From Magnetospirillum molischianum DSM 120 (GTDB lineage: Bacteria > Pseudomonadota > Alphaproteobacteria > Rhodospirillales > Magnetospirillaceae), in NCBI RefSeq assembly GCF_000294655.1, contig NZ_CAHP01000016.1, positions 71,384 to 115,640 of the forward strand: DNA of 44,257 bases, in the 5' to 3' direction. Below are positions 1 to 8,990 of the stretch, one piece after another. Both the position numbers and the translations under genes were made by a program. The notes under the pieces are model-generated. The model had not been told where the DNA came from. It saw only the letters and a list, made by a program, of their open reading frames with translations, and did no database searches. How positions within the stretch are numbered: the stretch's first letter is position 1; every line of letters begins with the position of its first letter.

Positions 1-323
1 GCCGCCAGCTCGTGCACCAAAGGCTGGTCGAGCCGTCGGCCACGCGGGGACATATAGATCAGTGGTCCCGTGCCGCCCGCGCCGCGAATAGCGGCATCGA
101 GCACATCGGGACGCATCACCATGCCGGCACCGCCGCCGAACGGGGTGTCGTCAACCGACCGATGACGATCGGTGGCAAACCCCCGAATATCGACGGCATC
201 CAACGCCCAGATCCCCTCCTCCAGCCCGCGACCGGCCAGGGACATCCCCAGCGGCCCCGGAAACATTTCGGGGAAGATCGACAGCATTGTTGCCCGCCAG
301 GGCCGCTTAGTCTCGGCGTCCAC
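1..323 (-). CDS. trmD: tRNA (guanine-N1)-methyltransferase TrmD, 3' part cut off by window edge
   Basis: TrmD methylates G37 at N1 in tRNAs reading CNN/CGG-type codons and prevents +1 frameshifting; it is a cytoplasmic SAM-dependent SPOUT enzyme. The visible N-terminal ~107 residues contain the family signatures [28 protein letters not shown] and [12 protein letters not shown] chose the GTG at 321-323 because it keeps the conserved WRAT segment, overlaps the rimM stop by 17 bp and has GAGGA about 12 nt upstream. The ATG at 285-287 is an alternative that would lose WRAT. It is last in the visible ffh-rpsP-rimM-trmD string. The identification is firm; the start is moderately certain. Confidence 0.93.
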   Translation of the reverse strand, partial: MDAETKRPWRATMLSIFPEMFPGPLGMSLAGRGLEEGIWALDAVDIRGFATDRHRSVDDTPFGGGAGMVMRPDVLDAAIRGAGGTGPLIYMSPRGRRLDQPLVHELA

Positions 324-852
324 TGGCTTCTTTATCCTCGTTCTCGTCGATGGCATAGACCGGCGGCACCACCACCAGTCGTCTACCCGCGACATCGACC
401 ACAGGAACATCAGCCCGAGAGAAGGGAACCATCATCGCCCCCCCATCCGCGAGCGTGATTTCCAGCACGTCGCCAGCACCAAAATCACCGACCGACGCGA
501 TTGTCCCCAGACGGGTTCCGTCTGGAGCCTCGGCCACCATCCCGATCAGGTCGGAATAGAGGAACTCGTCCTCATCCGTACCGGGCAGGCGGTCGCGATC
601 GACATACAGCCGGGTACCGCGCAAAGCCTCGGCGGCATTACGATCAGAGATTCCATCAAGAGTGGCAATGACCACGCCCTTGGCTTCTCCAACCACCACC
701 ATCCGCAACTTGCGGCTGCCGCCTTCGTCCTCCACCGGGGAGTACCGGCCGATATCGACCGGATCCTCGGTGAAGCTTTTGACGCGGACGGCACCCCGCA
801 CCCCCTGTGCGCCTACCACAATTCCGACGCAGACACGGGACGACATCGGCAC
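307..852 (-). CDS. rimM: 16S rRNA processing protein RimM
   Basis: Ribosome maturation factor that binds S19 and the 30S head and is needed for late 16S rRNA processing. The 181-aa protein has the N-terminal RimM beta-barrel (residues ~8-90, with [19 protein letters not shown] and the [13 protein letters not shown] segment) followed by the PRC-barrel-like C-terminal domain (~100-170, [14 protein letters not shown] and [13 protein letters not shown]). Length is normal for the family. It lies 3 nt after rpsP and overlaps trmD, so all three are surely cotranscribed. Identification is by motif and by the conserved rpsP-rimM-trmD order. Confidence 0.96.
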   Translation of the reverse strand: MPMSSRVCVGIVVGAQGVRGAVRVKSFTEDPVDIGRYSPVEDEGGSRKLRMVVVGEAKGVVIATLDGISDRNAAEALRGTRLYVDRDRLPGTDEDEFLYSDLIGMVAEAPDGTRLGTIASVGDFGAGDVLEITLADGGAMMVPFSRADVPVVDVAGRRLVVVPPVYAIDENEDKEASGRRD

Positions 853-855
853 GGA

Positions 856-1215
856 TTACTCGGCGGACGCGGCAGCGGCGGCACGCTCGGCCTGATCCTT
901 GGCGCGCTGCTGCGCCTTGGCCTTCGGCTGCGGCTGCTTGGTCTGCTCGGCGCGTTCGGCCTTAGCGATCAGGCCAAGGTCGGCAAAGAAACGAACCAGA
1001 CGATCGGTGGGCTGGGCGCCGACCGACAGCCAATGCTTCACCCGCTCCTGGTCCAGGATCAGACGCTGGCCGTTCTCGTTCGGCAGCATCGGGTTGTAGG
1101 TGCCCACCTTCTCGATGAAGCGGCCATCGCGGGGCGAACGCGCGTCGGCGACCACGATCTTGTAGAACGGGCGCTTCTTGGCGCCGCCGCGGGAAAGGCG
1201 AATCTTCAGAGCCAT
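856..1215 (-). CDS. rpsP: 30S ribosomal protein S16
   Basis: S16 is a primary-binding 30S protein needed for assembly of the 16S 5' and central domains. The start at 1213-1215 gives the canonical [20 protein letters not shown], preceded by an AGGA Shine-Dalgarno; the open frame extends further upstream without similarity. The conserved core covers residues 1-~85 ([30 protein letters not shown]). Residues ~88-119 form a Lys/Ala/Gln-rich tail, a typical low-complexity extension of alphaproteobacterial S16. Second gene of ffh-rpsP-rimM-trmD. Confidence 0.97.
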   Translation of the reverse strand: MALKIRLSRGGAKKRPFYKIVVADARSPRDGRFIEKVGTYNPMLPNENGQRLILDQERVKHWLSVGAQPTDRLVRFFADLGLIAKAERAEQTKQPQPKAKAQQRAKDQAERAAAAASAE

Positions 1216-1258
1216 CCTTGGGTCTTCCTCTCGTTCGAACCAATAATACGGGCGGAGA

Positions 1259-2623
1259 TCACCGCCCCATTCTCGCACCGGGGGGCAGAAGCCCGGCAAT
1301 GCCGTGGCGCTTCAGCCCTTTTTGACCCAGCTTGGATACTTTTTTCATTACGTCGGACATCATCATGTACTGCTTGAGCAGCCGATTGACTTCCTGCACG
1401 TCGACACCGGAGCCTGCGGCGATACGCTTTTTGCGCGAAGCCTTGATCAGGTCGGGATTGCGGCGTTCGGCCATCGTCATCGACAGGATGATCGCTTCCT
1501 GACGTGCCAACAGCTTCTCGTCCACACTGGCGTCTTTCATCGCGGCGGCCATCTTGCCGACACCCGGCAACATACCGATCACGCCTTTCAGATCGCCCAT
1601 CTTCCGCACCTGACCGAATTGCTTGCGCATGTCGTCCAGGTCGAATTTTCCTTTTTCGATACGCTTGGCGAGACGCTCGGCCTCTTCCTTCTCGATGGTC
1701 TCCATCGCCTTCTCGACCAGGCTGACGATGTCGCCCATGCCGAGGATACGACCGGCGATGCGGTCGGGATGGAACACTTCGAGCGCGTCCAGCTTTTCGC
1801 CAGCGCCAAGGAATTTGATCGGGCGGCCCGTGACGGCGCGCATCGACAGAGCGGCACCACCTCGGGCATCGCCGTCGATACGGGTCAGCACGATACCGGT
1901 CACGCCGACCTTTTCGTTGAATTCGCGCGCCAGGGTCACCGCGTCCTGACCCGTCATCGCATCGGAGACCAGCAGGGTTTCGGTCGGCTGGGCGACGTCG
2001 CGCACCTCGGCGACCTCAGCCATCAGCTCCTGATCGATGTGCAGGCGGCCAGCGGTGTCGAGGATGACGACATCGTAGCCTTCCTTACGGCCGACATCGA
2101 GGGCGCGGCGGGTGATCGCCACCGGCATCTCGCCCATCACGATCGGCAGCGAACCGACCTCGGCCTGACCGGCCAGAATCTCCAACTGACGCTGCGCGGC
2201 GGGACGATAAACGTCGAGCGAGGCGAGCAGAACCTTCTTCCGGTCCTTCTTCAGCCGCACCGCCAGCTTCGCCGAGGTGGTGGTCTTGCCCGACCCCTGA
2301 AGGCCGACCATCAGAATCACCACCGGCGCGGCGGCGCTGAGGTTCAACTCAACGCCTTTGGTCCCCAGGGTGTCGATCAGTTCATCATGAACGATCTTGA
2401 CGACCATCTGCCCAGGACTAACCGACTTAATAACATCGGTGCCGACGGCACGGGCCTTGACCCGACCGATGAATTCCTTAACCACCGGCAGGGCGACATC
2501 GGCTTCGAGCAGAGCAACGCGAACTTCGCGCAGCGCCTCGGTGACGTCGGCCTCGGTCAGCGTGCCCCGCCCCGTCAGGCGTTCGAACACACCGCCCAGT
2601 TTCGAGCTCAGGCTTTCGAACAT
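1259..2623 (-). CDS. ffh: Signal recognition particle GTPase Ffh
   Basis: Ffh (SRP54) binds 4.5S RNA and signal sequences of nascent inner-membrane proteins and delivers ribosomes to FtsY. The 454-aa protein shows the N domain (1-~90), the G domain with P-loop [13 protein letters not shown] (~108-120), DTAGRLHID, and [10 protein letters not shown] in place of the commoner TKLDGDARGG, then a Met-rich M domain from ~residue 300 ([29 protein letters not shown]). Length is normal. It heads the operon, with a sigma70-like promoter at 2745-2773. Confidence 0.97.
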   Translation of the reverse strand: MFESLSSKLGGVFERLTGRGTLTEADVTEALREVRVALLEADVALPVVKEFIGRVKARAVGTDVIKSVSPGQMVVKIVHDELIDTLGTKGVELNLSAAAPVVILMVGLQGSGKTTTSAKLAVRLKKDRKKVLLASLDVYRPAAQRQLEILAGQAEVGSLPIVMGEMPVAITRRALDVGRKEGYDVVILDTAGRLHIDQELMAEVAEVRDVAQPTETLLVSDAMTGQDAVTLAREFNEKVGVTGIVLTRIDGDARGGAALSMRAVTGRPIKFLGAGEKLDALEVFHPDRIAGRILGMGDIVSLVEKAMETIEKEEAERLAKRIEKGKFDLDDMRKQFGQVRKMGDLKGVIGMLPGVGKMAAAMKDASVDEKLLARQEAIILSMTMAERRNPDLIKASRKKRIAAGSGVDVQEVNRLLKQYMMMSDVMKKVSKLGQKGLKRHGIAGLLPPGARMGR

Positions 2624-2744
2624 GTGACCCCCACTTTGGACACCAAACCCGCGACCCCAAAAAATATTGCACGCCGGTGCGCGAAACTCGCGGGCCGACG
2701 GACCCCCTTAGGGGCGGTGGTCTTCAGCGAACCGAAGAGAGGCG

Positions 2745-2773
2745 CTTGTATCCCGCCGCTCCCCCGTCGTCAA
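2745..2773 (-). promoter_or_regulatory. Predicted sigma70-type promoter of the ffh operon
   Basis: On the minus strand, -35 TTGACG (2768-2773) and -10 TACAAG (2745-2750) are separated by exactly 17 bp. Transcription would start near 2738, leaving a ~115-nt leader before ffh. Prediction from consensus only. Confidence 0.55.
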
Positions 2774-2826
2774 GCGAATTACAGAGCAAAACCGAATGAC
2801 CGGCGAGAACAGCGTGCCGCGATTTA

Positions 2827-2850
2827 GGGGGGAGCCGAAGCCCCTCCCCT
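2827..2850 (-). terminator. Hairpin at the 3' end of the M16 peptidase gene
   Basis: Immediately after the stop of the M16 peptidase, the minus strand folds into a GC-rich stem capped by a TTCG tetraloop (GGGGC-TTCG-GCTCC core, one G-U pair, then a mismatch and more G-C pairs). No run of T follows, so it may act with Rho or simply protect the 3' end. Confidence 0.35.
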
Positions 2851-4114
2851 ACCCTTTCAGCCGGGCGGCGATGCTGTCATAGGACTCGACCCGTGCCAGC
2901 GGACCGATCGCGGCAACAGTAGGAACGCCCGAGAACAGACGACGGGCCACGCGGGCACAATCCTCCGGCGTTACAGCCTCAATCCGCTCGACCACCTCGG
3001 CCACCGTCACCGGACGGCCATAGACCGCGACCTGACGCGCCAACTGTTCGCAGCGTGACGAGGTGCTTTCGAGACTCATCAGAATCGACGCCTTGAGCTG
3101 GGCACGGGCGCGCTGAACCTCGATATCGCGCACGCCCGACCCGACCTTGACGATTTCGTCGCACATCACCGGAATCAGCTCGGCAACCTCGTCCTCGCCA
3201 GTCCCGGCATAGACCCCGAACAATCCGCCATCATCGTAGGACGACGCGAACGAATAGATCGAATAGACCAGACCACGCTTTTCCCGAACCTCCTGAAACA
3301 GGCGGCTCGACATCCCGCCGCCGAGCAATGTCGATAGGACGGACGAGGTGTAATAGTCGGGGTCTTCATAGGTGACGCCATCGAACCCGACGACGACATG
3401 AACCTGCTCCAGGTCACGTTCCTCGCGGTAATCACCGCCGCGATAGCGTGCCGCTTCGGTCGTTGCCGTGCGCGGCGCGGGCAAGGCGCTGAAGGCGCGG
3501 TCGGCTGCCGCGACCAGCTTGTCGTGGTCGATTCGGCCCGAGGCAGACAGCACCATCGCCGGAGCCGAGTAATGATCGCGCATGTAGCCCAGAACCGTCT
3601 CGCGGCTCATCCCACGGACCACAGCCTCGGTACCGAGAACGGCGCGGCCAAGAGACTGATCGGGATAGGCGGTGGCCTGGAAGTGATCGAAGATAATATC
3701 ATCGGGCGTGTCGATCGCCTGATTGATCTCCTGCACCACCACCGCCTGCTCGCGGGCCAGTTCCTCGGGATCGAGAGTCGAGTGCTGGAGGATATCGGCG
3801 ATGATGTCGAGCGCCAGCCCGGCATCTTCTTTCAGCACCTTGGCATAATAAGCGGTATGGTCGCGGGCGGTATAGGCGTTGAGATGGCCGCCAACCGCGT
3901 CCATCTCCTCGGCGATGTCGAGCGCGGTACGGCGCTCCGTGCCCTTAAAGGCCATGTGTTCGAGCAGATGCGACACACCGTTGACCGCCGCCGGTTCGTG
4001 ACGGGTTCCGGCTTCGACCCAGACCCCGAGTGATACCGTCTCGACCGTATCCATCGGATCGGTCACGACCCGCAGCCCAGACGGCAGAAGGGTCTCGCGA
4101 ATTTCGGCGCTCAT
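2849..4114 (-). CDS. M16 family zinc metallopeptidase (processing-peptidase-like)
   Basis: A 421-aa protein of the M16B/pitrilysin group related to the mitochondrial processing peptidase beta subunit. The inverted zinc motif HxxEH is intact (H49, E52, H53 in SHLLEHMAFKGT), followed by the conserved VGGHLNAYTARDHTAYYAKVL region and the glycine-rich substrate-binding LLGGGMSSRLFQEVREKRGLVYSIYS loop (~255-285). No signal peptide, so probably cytoplasmic. The start overlaps the thrC stop by 4 nt (ATGA), so it is translationally coupled to threonine synthase, a pairing common in alphaproteobacteria. The physiological substrate cannot be deduced. Confidence 0.92.
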   Translation of the reverse strand: MSAEIRETLLPSGLRVVTDPMDTVETVSLGVWVEAGTRHEPAAVNGVSHLLEHMAFKGTERRTALDIAEEMDAVGGHLNAYTARDHTAYYAKVLKEDAGLALDIIADILQHSTLDPEELAREQAVVVQEINQAIDTPDDIIFDHFQATAYPDQSLGRAVLGTEAVVRGMSRETVLGYMRDHYSAPAMVLSASGRIDHDKLVAAADRAFSALPAPRTATTEAARYRGGDYREERDLEQVHVVVGFDGVTYEDPDYYTSSVLSTLLGGGMSSRLFQEVREKRGLVYSIYSFASSYDDGGLFGVYAGTGEDEVAELIPVMCDEIVKVGSGVRDIEVQRARAQLKASILMSLESTSSRCEQLARQVAVYGRPVTVAEVVERIEAVTPEDCARVARRLFSGVPTVAAIGPLARVESYDSIAARLKG

Positions 4115-5514
4115 GCTCTGCCCCGACCGACAAAAGTCCGCACCGCGTCCTTCACGGCCCCGGCATCGTTGGCGACAGTCTCCATCCGCTCCGGCCGCTC
4201 GAACAGATTGGCCAGATGCGGCGGCAAACCAGGACGGGTCCCGGTGGCTTGTTCCACCGCGTCGGGGAACTTGGCGGGATGCGCGGTCGCCAGCGCGACC
4301 ATCGGCAAGCCCGGTTCAAGCACCGCCCGGAACCCGGCGGCAATTCCGATCGCGGAATGTGGATCGAGCGTTTCCCCGGTCTCGCGTTTGAGCCACCGCA
4401 TCGTCGCCAGCGTCTCCGCATCGTCGAAGCGATAGGCTGAAAACAGGGGCCGCATCGATTCCCACGCCCCTTGAGGCAGGGCCATCGTGCCGGTCTGGCG
4501 GAAGCCGGTCATCAAATCGGTGACCAGCGCGCCGTCGCCGTTGAGAACCAGCGACATCAGCCGCTCGAAATTACTGGAAACCTGAATATCCATGCTAGGG
4601 GACAAGGTGGGAACGACCACGCCACTCTGCATCACCCCGCTTTCAAAAAAGCGGGTCAGGATATCGTTGGTGTTCGAGCCGACCACCAACCGCTGGATCG
4701 GCAGCCCCATCAACCGGGCACAATAGCCCGCGAAGATATTGCCGAAATTGCCGGTAGGAACCGAGAAGCCGACTGGACGATCGGGAGCGCCCAGAGACAA
4801 TGCCGCCGAGAAATAATAGACGATCTGGGCCATCACCCGCGCCCAGTTGATCGAATTGACCGCCGACAGGCGCACTTCGTCACGGAAAGCGGAATCGGCG
4901 AACAGGGACTTCACCAGATCCTGGCAATCGTCGAAAGTCCCCTCGACCGCCAGATTGCTGACGTTGCTGGACAGCACCGTCGTCATCTGGCGGCGTTGCA
5001 CCTCGGACACCCGCCCCTTGGGATGAAGGATCAGGATATCGACGGCGGAACGATCACGGCAGGATTCGATCGCGGCAGAGCCGGTATCGCCCGACGTGGC
5101 GCCGACGATGGTCACCCGTTCGCCCCGGTGAGTCAGCACATGGTCGAACAAGCGCCCGACCAGTTGCAGGGCATAGTCCTTGAAAGCGAGCGTTGGGCCG
5201 TGAAACAGCTCTAACACCCACTGATCCGCCCCGATCTGGCGCAACGGCGCCACCGCCGGATGCGTAAATCCGGCATAAGATTCAGCGCATAAGCGGGACA
5301 GTTCAGGCTCGGCGACGCTGCCGGCCATAAACGGGCGCATCACCCGAGCCGCCAGTTCGGGGTAAGACAGGCCCCGCATCGCGCGAATCTCTGCTGGCGA
5401 GAAATGCGGCCATTCGCGCGGCAGATATAATCCACCATCGCGAGCCAGACCCGCCAGCAACACGTCGTCGAAACCAAGAACAGGCGCGGAACCGCGCGTA
5501 CTCACATAGTCCAA
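4111..5514 (-). CDS. thrC: Threonine synthase
   Basis: PLP enzyme converting O-phosphohomoserine to threonine. The 467-aa protein has the N-terminal family signature MDYVSTRGSAP...GLYLP, the PLP lysine in HGPTLAFKDYALQ (K112), and VGATSGDTGSAAIE and SVPTGNFGNIFAGY phosphate/PLP loops. It is the long (fungal/proteobacterial class 2) form. Upstream is the thiS-thiG end at 5599; downstream the M16 peptidase overlaps by 4 nt. A weak promoter is possible at 5551-5580. Confidence 0.96.
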   Translation of the reverse strand: MDYVSTRGSAPVLGFDDVLLAGLARDGGLYLPREWPHFSPAEIRAMRGLSYPELAARVMRPFMAGSVAEPELSRLCAESYAGFTHPAVAPLRQIGADQWVLELFHGPTLAFKDYALQLVGRLFDHVLTHRGERVTIVGATSGDTGSAAIESCRDRSAVDILILHPKGRVSEVQRRQMTTVLSSNVSNLAVEGTFDDCQDLVKSLFADSAFRDEVRLSAVNSINWARVMAQIVYYFSAALSLGAPDRPVGFSVPTGNFGNIFAGYCARLMGLPIQRLVVGSNTNDILTRFFESGVMQSGVVVPTLSPSMDIQVSSNFERLMSLVLNGDGALVTDLMTGFRQTGTMALPQGAWESMRPLFSAYRFDDAETLATMRWLKRETGETLDPHSAIGIAAGFRAVLEPGLPMVALATAHPAKFPDAVEQATGTRPGLPPHLANLFERPERMETVANDAGAVKDAVRTFVGRGRA

Positions 5515-5598
5515 GGGGCAGCTCTCCGGGGAGGCATCGTAAGGGGCGGTACACTAGCCAAGTTTTTCGGCAGTGTCACGAGGAGGGCGCAGACGGGA

Positions 5599-6588
5599 TC
5601 AGCCGATCAGGCCGGTGGTCGGCGAGGACGGAGCGGCATAGCTCTTTTTCGGCATCCGTCCGGCCAGGAAAGACAACCGTCCGGCCTCAACCGCCAGCTT
5701 CATCGCCCGAGCCATCCGTATCGGGTCCTGAGCATGGGCGATCGCCGTATTGAGCAGCACGCCATCACAACCGAGTTCCATCGCCACCGCCGCGTCCGAG
5801 GCGGCACCGACTCCGGCATCGACCAGGACCGGAACCGACACGCTGTCCTTGATGATCCGCAGGGTGGTGGGATTGAGAATCCCCAGACCCGAGCCGATCA
5901 GCGAGCCCAGCGGCATGATCGCAACGCAGCCGAGATCGGCCAGCATCCGCGCCTGGATCGGATCGTCGGAACAGTAGACCATCACCTCGAACCCGTCCTT
6001 GACCAGGGCCTCGGCTGCCTTCAACGTTTCCGGCATGTTGGGGTAAAGCGTGGTCTGGTCACCCAGCACCTCAAGCTTGACGAGGTTCCAGCCTCCGGCC
6101 TCACGGGCCAGACGCAGCGTCCGCACTGCTTCGTCGGCGGTATAACAGCCCGCGGTATTCGGCAGAAACGTGTATCGCTCCGGGCTGACGTAATCGACCA
6201 GCATCGGCTTGGTCGGGTCGGTCAGGTTAACCCGCCGCACCGCCACGGTGACAATTTCGGCACCACTGGCGTCGATCGCCCGCGCAGTCTCCTCGAAATC
6301 CTTGTACTTGCCGGTGCCGACCAAAAGCCGCGAGGTAAAGCGTCGCCCGGCAACCAAAAACGAATCGTCCGGCTCCACCGCCGTGTGGTTGCCGCCGCCG
6401 ATGAAGGCGACGATCTCGACCCGATCACCCTCGGCCAGCGCAGTTTCGCCATAGGCCGATTTCGGCACGATTTCGAGATTACGCTCGACCGCGACCTTGC
6501 GGGGATCGATGCCGAGCTGAGACAGGATATCGGTGACAGTGGCCGGACCGGAAAGCTCACGCGGCTCGCCGTTGATGGTCAGTTTCAT
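5599..6588 (-). CDS. thiSG: Fused sulfur carrier ThiS and thiazole synthase ThiG
   Basis: Residues 1-~66 are a ThiS ubiquitin-like sulfur carrier ([14 protein letters not shown] ... [10 protein letters not shown]). Residues ~75-329 are ThiG, the TIM-barrel enzyme that joins deoxyxylulose phosphate, dehydroglycine and ThiS-thiocarboxylate sulfur into the thiazole of thiamin; the Schiff-base lysine is K171 in LVKLEVLGD. The start at 6586-6588 was taken from the ThiS N-terminus. The usual free C-terminal Gly-Gly of ThiS is internal here (GGG, 64-66). Such fusions are known in Rhodospirillales, and the frame is unbroken. No other thi gene is visible. Confidence 0.93.
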   Translation of the reverse strand: MKLTINGEPRELSGPATVTDILSQLGIDPRKVAVERNLEIVPKSAYGETALAEGDRVEIVAFIGGGNHTAVEPDDSFLVAGRRFTSRLLVGTGKYKDFEETARAIDASGAEIVTVAVRRVNLTDPTKPMLVDYVSPERYTFLPNTAGCYTADEAVRTLRLAREAGGWNLVKLEVLGDQTTLYPNMPETLKAAEALVKDGFEVMVYCSDDPIQARMLADLGCVAIMPLGSLIGSGLGILNPTTLRIIKDSVSVPVLVDAGVGAASDAAVAMELGCDGVLLNTAIAHAQDPIRMARAMKLAVEAGRLSFLAGRMPKKSYAAPSSPTTGLIG

Positions 6589-6625
6589 GGGGGGACCCGA
6601 TAGCAGGCAATGAAGACAAGGAAGT

Positions 6626-6654
6626 AGTATGGAACGGCCCGCGTCGGCTTTCAA
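6626..6654 (-). promoter_or_regulatory. Predicted promoter of thiSG
   Basis: Minus strand -35 TTGAAA (6649-6654), 17-bp spacer, -10 CATACT (6626-6631). The TSS would fall near 6619, giving a ~30-nt leader, too short to contain a TPP riboswitch. Confidence 0.55.
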
Positions 6655-6668
6655 CCCGCCGAAAGCCG
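6645..6668 (-). terminator. 8-bp hairpin after the PfpI-like gene
   Basis: Perfect inverted repeat CGGCTTTC / GAAAGCCG with an 8-nt loop, 23 nt after the stop of the isonitrile-hydratase-like gene. It overlaps the -35 box of thiSG. No T-run; weak terminator or simple fold. Confidence 0.35.
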
Positions 6669-6690
6669 GTCGCCGACACCAGGGCCGCGT

Positions 6691-7407
6691 TCATCCCTGA
6701 CGAAGACGGTCGGCGACGCGAGCATCGATTTCGGACATCGAGGCGAGATAGGGAGCGGATTGATCGCGAATTTTGGCGACCAAAGCCGGATCGGCCACCG
6801 ACGGATGCCCTCCGCCGAACGGCGGTTCGGGATGATATTCCAGTTGAAGCGAAATCCGCCGCGCCACATCCTCGCCACGCAACAGCGCCGTCAGGGAAAG
6901 GGCGAAGTCGATCCCGGCGGTAACTCCGCTGCCGGTAACGCGGTCGCGGTCATGCACCACTCGCTGATCAGCAACGGCATCGACGCCGAAACGGGTCAGC
7001 CGTTCCAGCGACAGCCAGTGCGTGGTGGCGCGATAGCCGGTTAGAAGCCCCGCCGCCGCCAGTACCAACGCCCCGGTGCAGACCGATGTGACATAACGAC
7101 ATTCCGGGGCGCGGCGGCGCAGGAAGCCGAGCAGCGCCTCGTCCTCCATTGCGGCCAGATGGCCCGGTCCACCAGGAACGCACAGCAGGTCGAGGGGCGG
7201 ACAGGCGTCATACGTGGCGGTGGGAAACAGGGTCAGGCCGCACCCGGAGGATTCGACCGGCATCGGGCTGGCGGCGATCAGCAGGCAGAGGCAATTGGGC
7301 AGGCGGGTCAGCACCTCCCACGGACCGGCGAGATCAAGATGGGTCTGGTCGGGAAACAGCATGAAACCGGCCACCAGCGGAGCCGGAACGTTGTCTTGGG
7401 CGTCCAT
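6691..7407 (-). CDS. DJ-1/PfpI family protein, isonitrile-hydratase-like
   Basis: A 238-aa class I glutamine-amidotransferase-fold protein. The nucleophile elbow is SVCTGALVLAAAGLLTGYRATTHW with C110, the signature shared with isonitrile hydratase InhA of Pseudomonas and with sensor domains of some AraC regulators, but no HTH domain is attached. An early acidic segment (FPDQTHLDLAGPWEVL) matches InhA-type active sites. A clean GGAGGAACTGG precedes the ATG. It lies 14 nt downstream of the HicA-like gene, so the two form an operon. The reaction is unproven; isonitrile hydration to formamides is only the best family guess. Confidence 0.85.
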   Translation of the reverse strand: MDAQDNVPAPLVAGFMLFPDQTHLDLAGPWEVLTRLPNCLCLLIAASPMPVESSGCGLTLFPTATYDACPPLDLLCVPGGPGHLAAMEDEALLGFLRRRAPECRYVTSVCTGALVLAAAGLLTGYRATTHWLSLERLTRFGVDAVADQRVVHDRDRVTGSGVTAGIDFALSLTALLRGEDVARRISLQLEYHPEPPFGGGHPSVADPALVAKIRDQSAPYLASMSEIDARVADRLRQG

Positions 7408-7421
7408 CCAGTTCCTCCTGT

Positions 7422-7925
7422 TTACGAAAGCCGACGATAGCGTCCAGCGACATCGGATTCAGCGAGTCCCAGCGCCACCAGACGCTCTAACCGCTCAAGA
7501 TGGGTATGGGTCCAGGCGGCGGGATCGGCCGCCTGGGCGCGACGGGCCAGGGACGCGACCTCCTCGAACACGCTATCCAGCAATTCGTACAGCCGCAGAT
7601 CCTTCTCGGTCGGCAGAGACGGCGGATTAGCTTCAACCCGTTGGCGGGCGATGGCGATCAGCCCCAGATCAAGCGGCGGATCGGGCGGCAGCGGCACCGG
7701 CGGGCGGGGAAGATTCAGCCCAAGCAGCCCGCGCAAATCGTGCACCATATTCAAAAGCGCTCGATGGTCCGATGGCGAACCGGGCAAAGTGTAGCTGAAT
7801 TGCCGCCCGGCGTGACCGAATACCAGCCGGGGATGCTTACCGCCCCTCTCAACTTTATAGTCATCGACGCCAGCCGCCCTCAACTCTCGGGCGATAGCCG
7901 CATCGAAATCCTTGCCGAGCCTCAT
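7422..7925 (-). CDS. Hypothetical protein with HicA-like N-terminal fold
   Basis: A 167-aa cytoplasmic protein starting at the ATG 7923-7925 after a GGAGAGG ribosome site. Residues ~10-60 ([20 protein letters not shown], a [20 protein letters not shown] segment) have the GGKHxxL...SDHR pattern of small HicA/YcfA-like dsRNA-binding-fold proteins. The C-terminal half (~75-167) is helical and rich in Arg, Glu and Leu. There is no HicB partner next to it, so it is probably not a toxin-antitoxin pair. Divergent from aroQ with ~150 bp between them. Function unknown. Confidence 0.7.
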   Translation of the reverse strand: MRLGKDFDAAIARELRAAGVDDYKVERGGKHPRLVFGHAGRQFSYTLPGSPSDHRALLNMVHDLRGLLGLNLPRPPVPLPPDPPLDLGLIAIARQRVEANPPSLPTEKDLRLYELLDSVFEEVASLARRAQAADPAAWTHTHLERLERLVALGLAESDVAGRYRRLS

Positions 7926-8011
7926 TGCCTCTCCATTGCGCTCATCCGCTGGATGGGTCGAGTATCCGCCCAAGCTGGAACAAGTCCAAGCACGTTCGTT
8001 ATCCAAGATCG

Positions 8012-8039
8012 TTGCACCGAGCGGTCCCCGTGCTATAAA
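8012..8039 (+). promoter_or_regulatory. Predicted promoter of aroQ-accB-accC
   Basis: Plus strand -35 TTGCAC (8012-8017), 16-bp spacer, -10 TATAAA (8034-8039), giving a leader of ~33 nt before aroQ. Good consensus match. Confidence 0.6.
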
Positions 8040-8078
8040 TCCGGCCATGGCGAACGAGCGGGAGAAGGGGGACGTGAA

Positions 8079-8537
8079 ATGAACGCCACCCCTGGCATCA
8101 GCATCTTCAATGGTCCGAACCTCAACATGCTGGGAACCCGCCAGCCTGAGCTGTACGGTCGCGAGACCCTCTCCGACATCGAGACCCTGTGCCGCAGCCA
8201 TGCCGCGACGTTGGGGGTGACGGTTGAATTCCGTCAAAGCAACCACGAGGGCGAACTGGTCACCTGGATTCAGGAGACGCGGGGACGGGCAGCTGGCCTG
8301 ATCCTCAATGCCGGCGCCTATACTCATACTTCGGTCGCAATTCTCGACGCGCTTCTGGCCGCCGAGGTTCCGACCGTCGAAGTACACCTGTCCAACATTC
8401 ACCAGCGGGATTCGTTCCGCCACCACTCCTACGTGGCCCAGGCGGCCAGGGGGATGATCTGTGGCTTCGGCAGTCACGGCTACATCCTCGCACTCGACGC
8501 CCTGGCCCGGCTGATCAAGGGAAATCCGGAAAGATAA
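8079..8537 (+). CDS. aroQ: Type II 3-dehydroquinate dehydratase
   Basis: Dehydrates 3-dehydroquinate to 3-dehydroshikimate in the shikimate pathway. The 152-aa dodecamer-type subunit shows [16 protein letters not shown] with catalytic Y26, [32 protein letters not shown] and [19 protein letters not shown] with the catalytic histidine. The start ATG at 8079 follows GGGAGAAGGGGG; the open frame upstream is not coding. Its stop overlaps the accB start (TAATG), so aroQ-accB-accC is one operon, as in many alphaproteobacteria. Confidence 0.97.
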   Translation: MNATPGISIFNGPNLNMLGTRQPELYGRETLSDIETLCRSHAATLGVTVEFRQSNHEGELVTWIQETRGRAAGLILNAGAYTHTSVAILDALLAAEVPTVEVHLSNIHQRDSFRHHSYVAQAARGMICGFGSHGYILALDALARLIKGNPER

Positions 8538-8986
8538 TGGGCACCAACACCCCCATCGACAACGAATCGGTGCGCGCCCTCGCCGCCCTGCTCGACGAGA
8601 CCAACCTCACCGAGATCGAATACGCCGTCGGCGATGTTCGCATCCGGGTGGCGAGAACCGCCCAGGCGGTGGCGTACCATCCCGCCCCGAGCTATAGCGC
8701 TCTCCCGCAGGCAGCCCAGGCCGTGGCTCCGTCCGCCTCGGATGCCGATCACCCCGGCGCGGTGACGTCGCCGATGGTCGGCGTCACGTATCTGGCCCCC
8801 GAACCCGGCGCGCCGAAGTTCGTCAATGCGGGCGACATCGTTTCCGAAGGTCAGACCGTGATGCTGATCGAAGCGATGAAGACCTTCAATCCGATCCGCG
8901 CCCCCCGCGCCGGCAAGGTCACCCGTATCCTGGTGACCGACGGCCAGCCGGTGGAATTCGGCGAACCTCTTCTGATCATCGAATAA
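8537..8986 (+). CDS. accB: Biotin carboxyl carrier protein of acetyl-CoA carboxylase
   Basis: Carries biotin between the AccC carboxylase and the AccA/AccD transferase in the first step of fatty acid synthesis. The 149-aa protein has an N-terminal helical part, an Ala/Pro-rich linker (~45-72) and the biotinyl domain (~73-149) with EAMKTFN; the biotinylated lysine is K115. The start overlaps the aroQ stop by one base, and accC follows after 4 nt. Confidence 0.96.
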   Translation: MGTNTPIDNESVRALAALLDETNLTEIEYAVGDVRIRVARTAQAVAYHPAPSYSALPQAAQAVAPSASDADHPGAVTSPMVGVTYLAPEPGAPKFVNAGDIVSEGQTVMLIEAMKTFNPIRAPRAGKVTRILVTDGQPVEFGEPLLIIE

Positions 8987-8990
8987 CGCG

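Noticed and set aside
1304-2827. 507-codon plus-strand frame opposite ffh
   Set aside because: His/Gln/Asp-rich shadow created by high GC third positions of ffh; no family motifs.
6589-6690. TPP riboswitch upstream of thiSG
   Set aside because: The leader after the predicted promoter is ~30 nt and the conserved CTGAGA / ACCTGAT elements are absent.
6691-7407. AraC-type regulator with amidotransferase sensor domain
   Set aside because: The sequence ends after the DJ-1/PfpI domain; there is no AraC helix-turn-helix.
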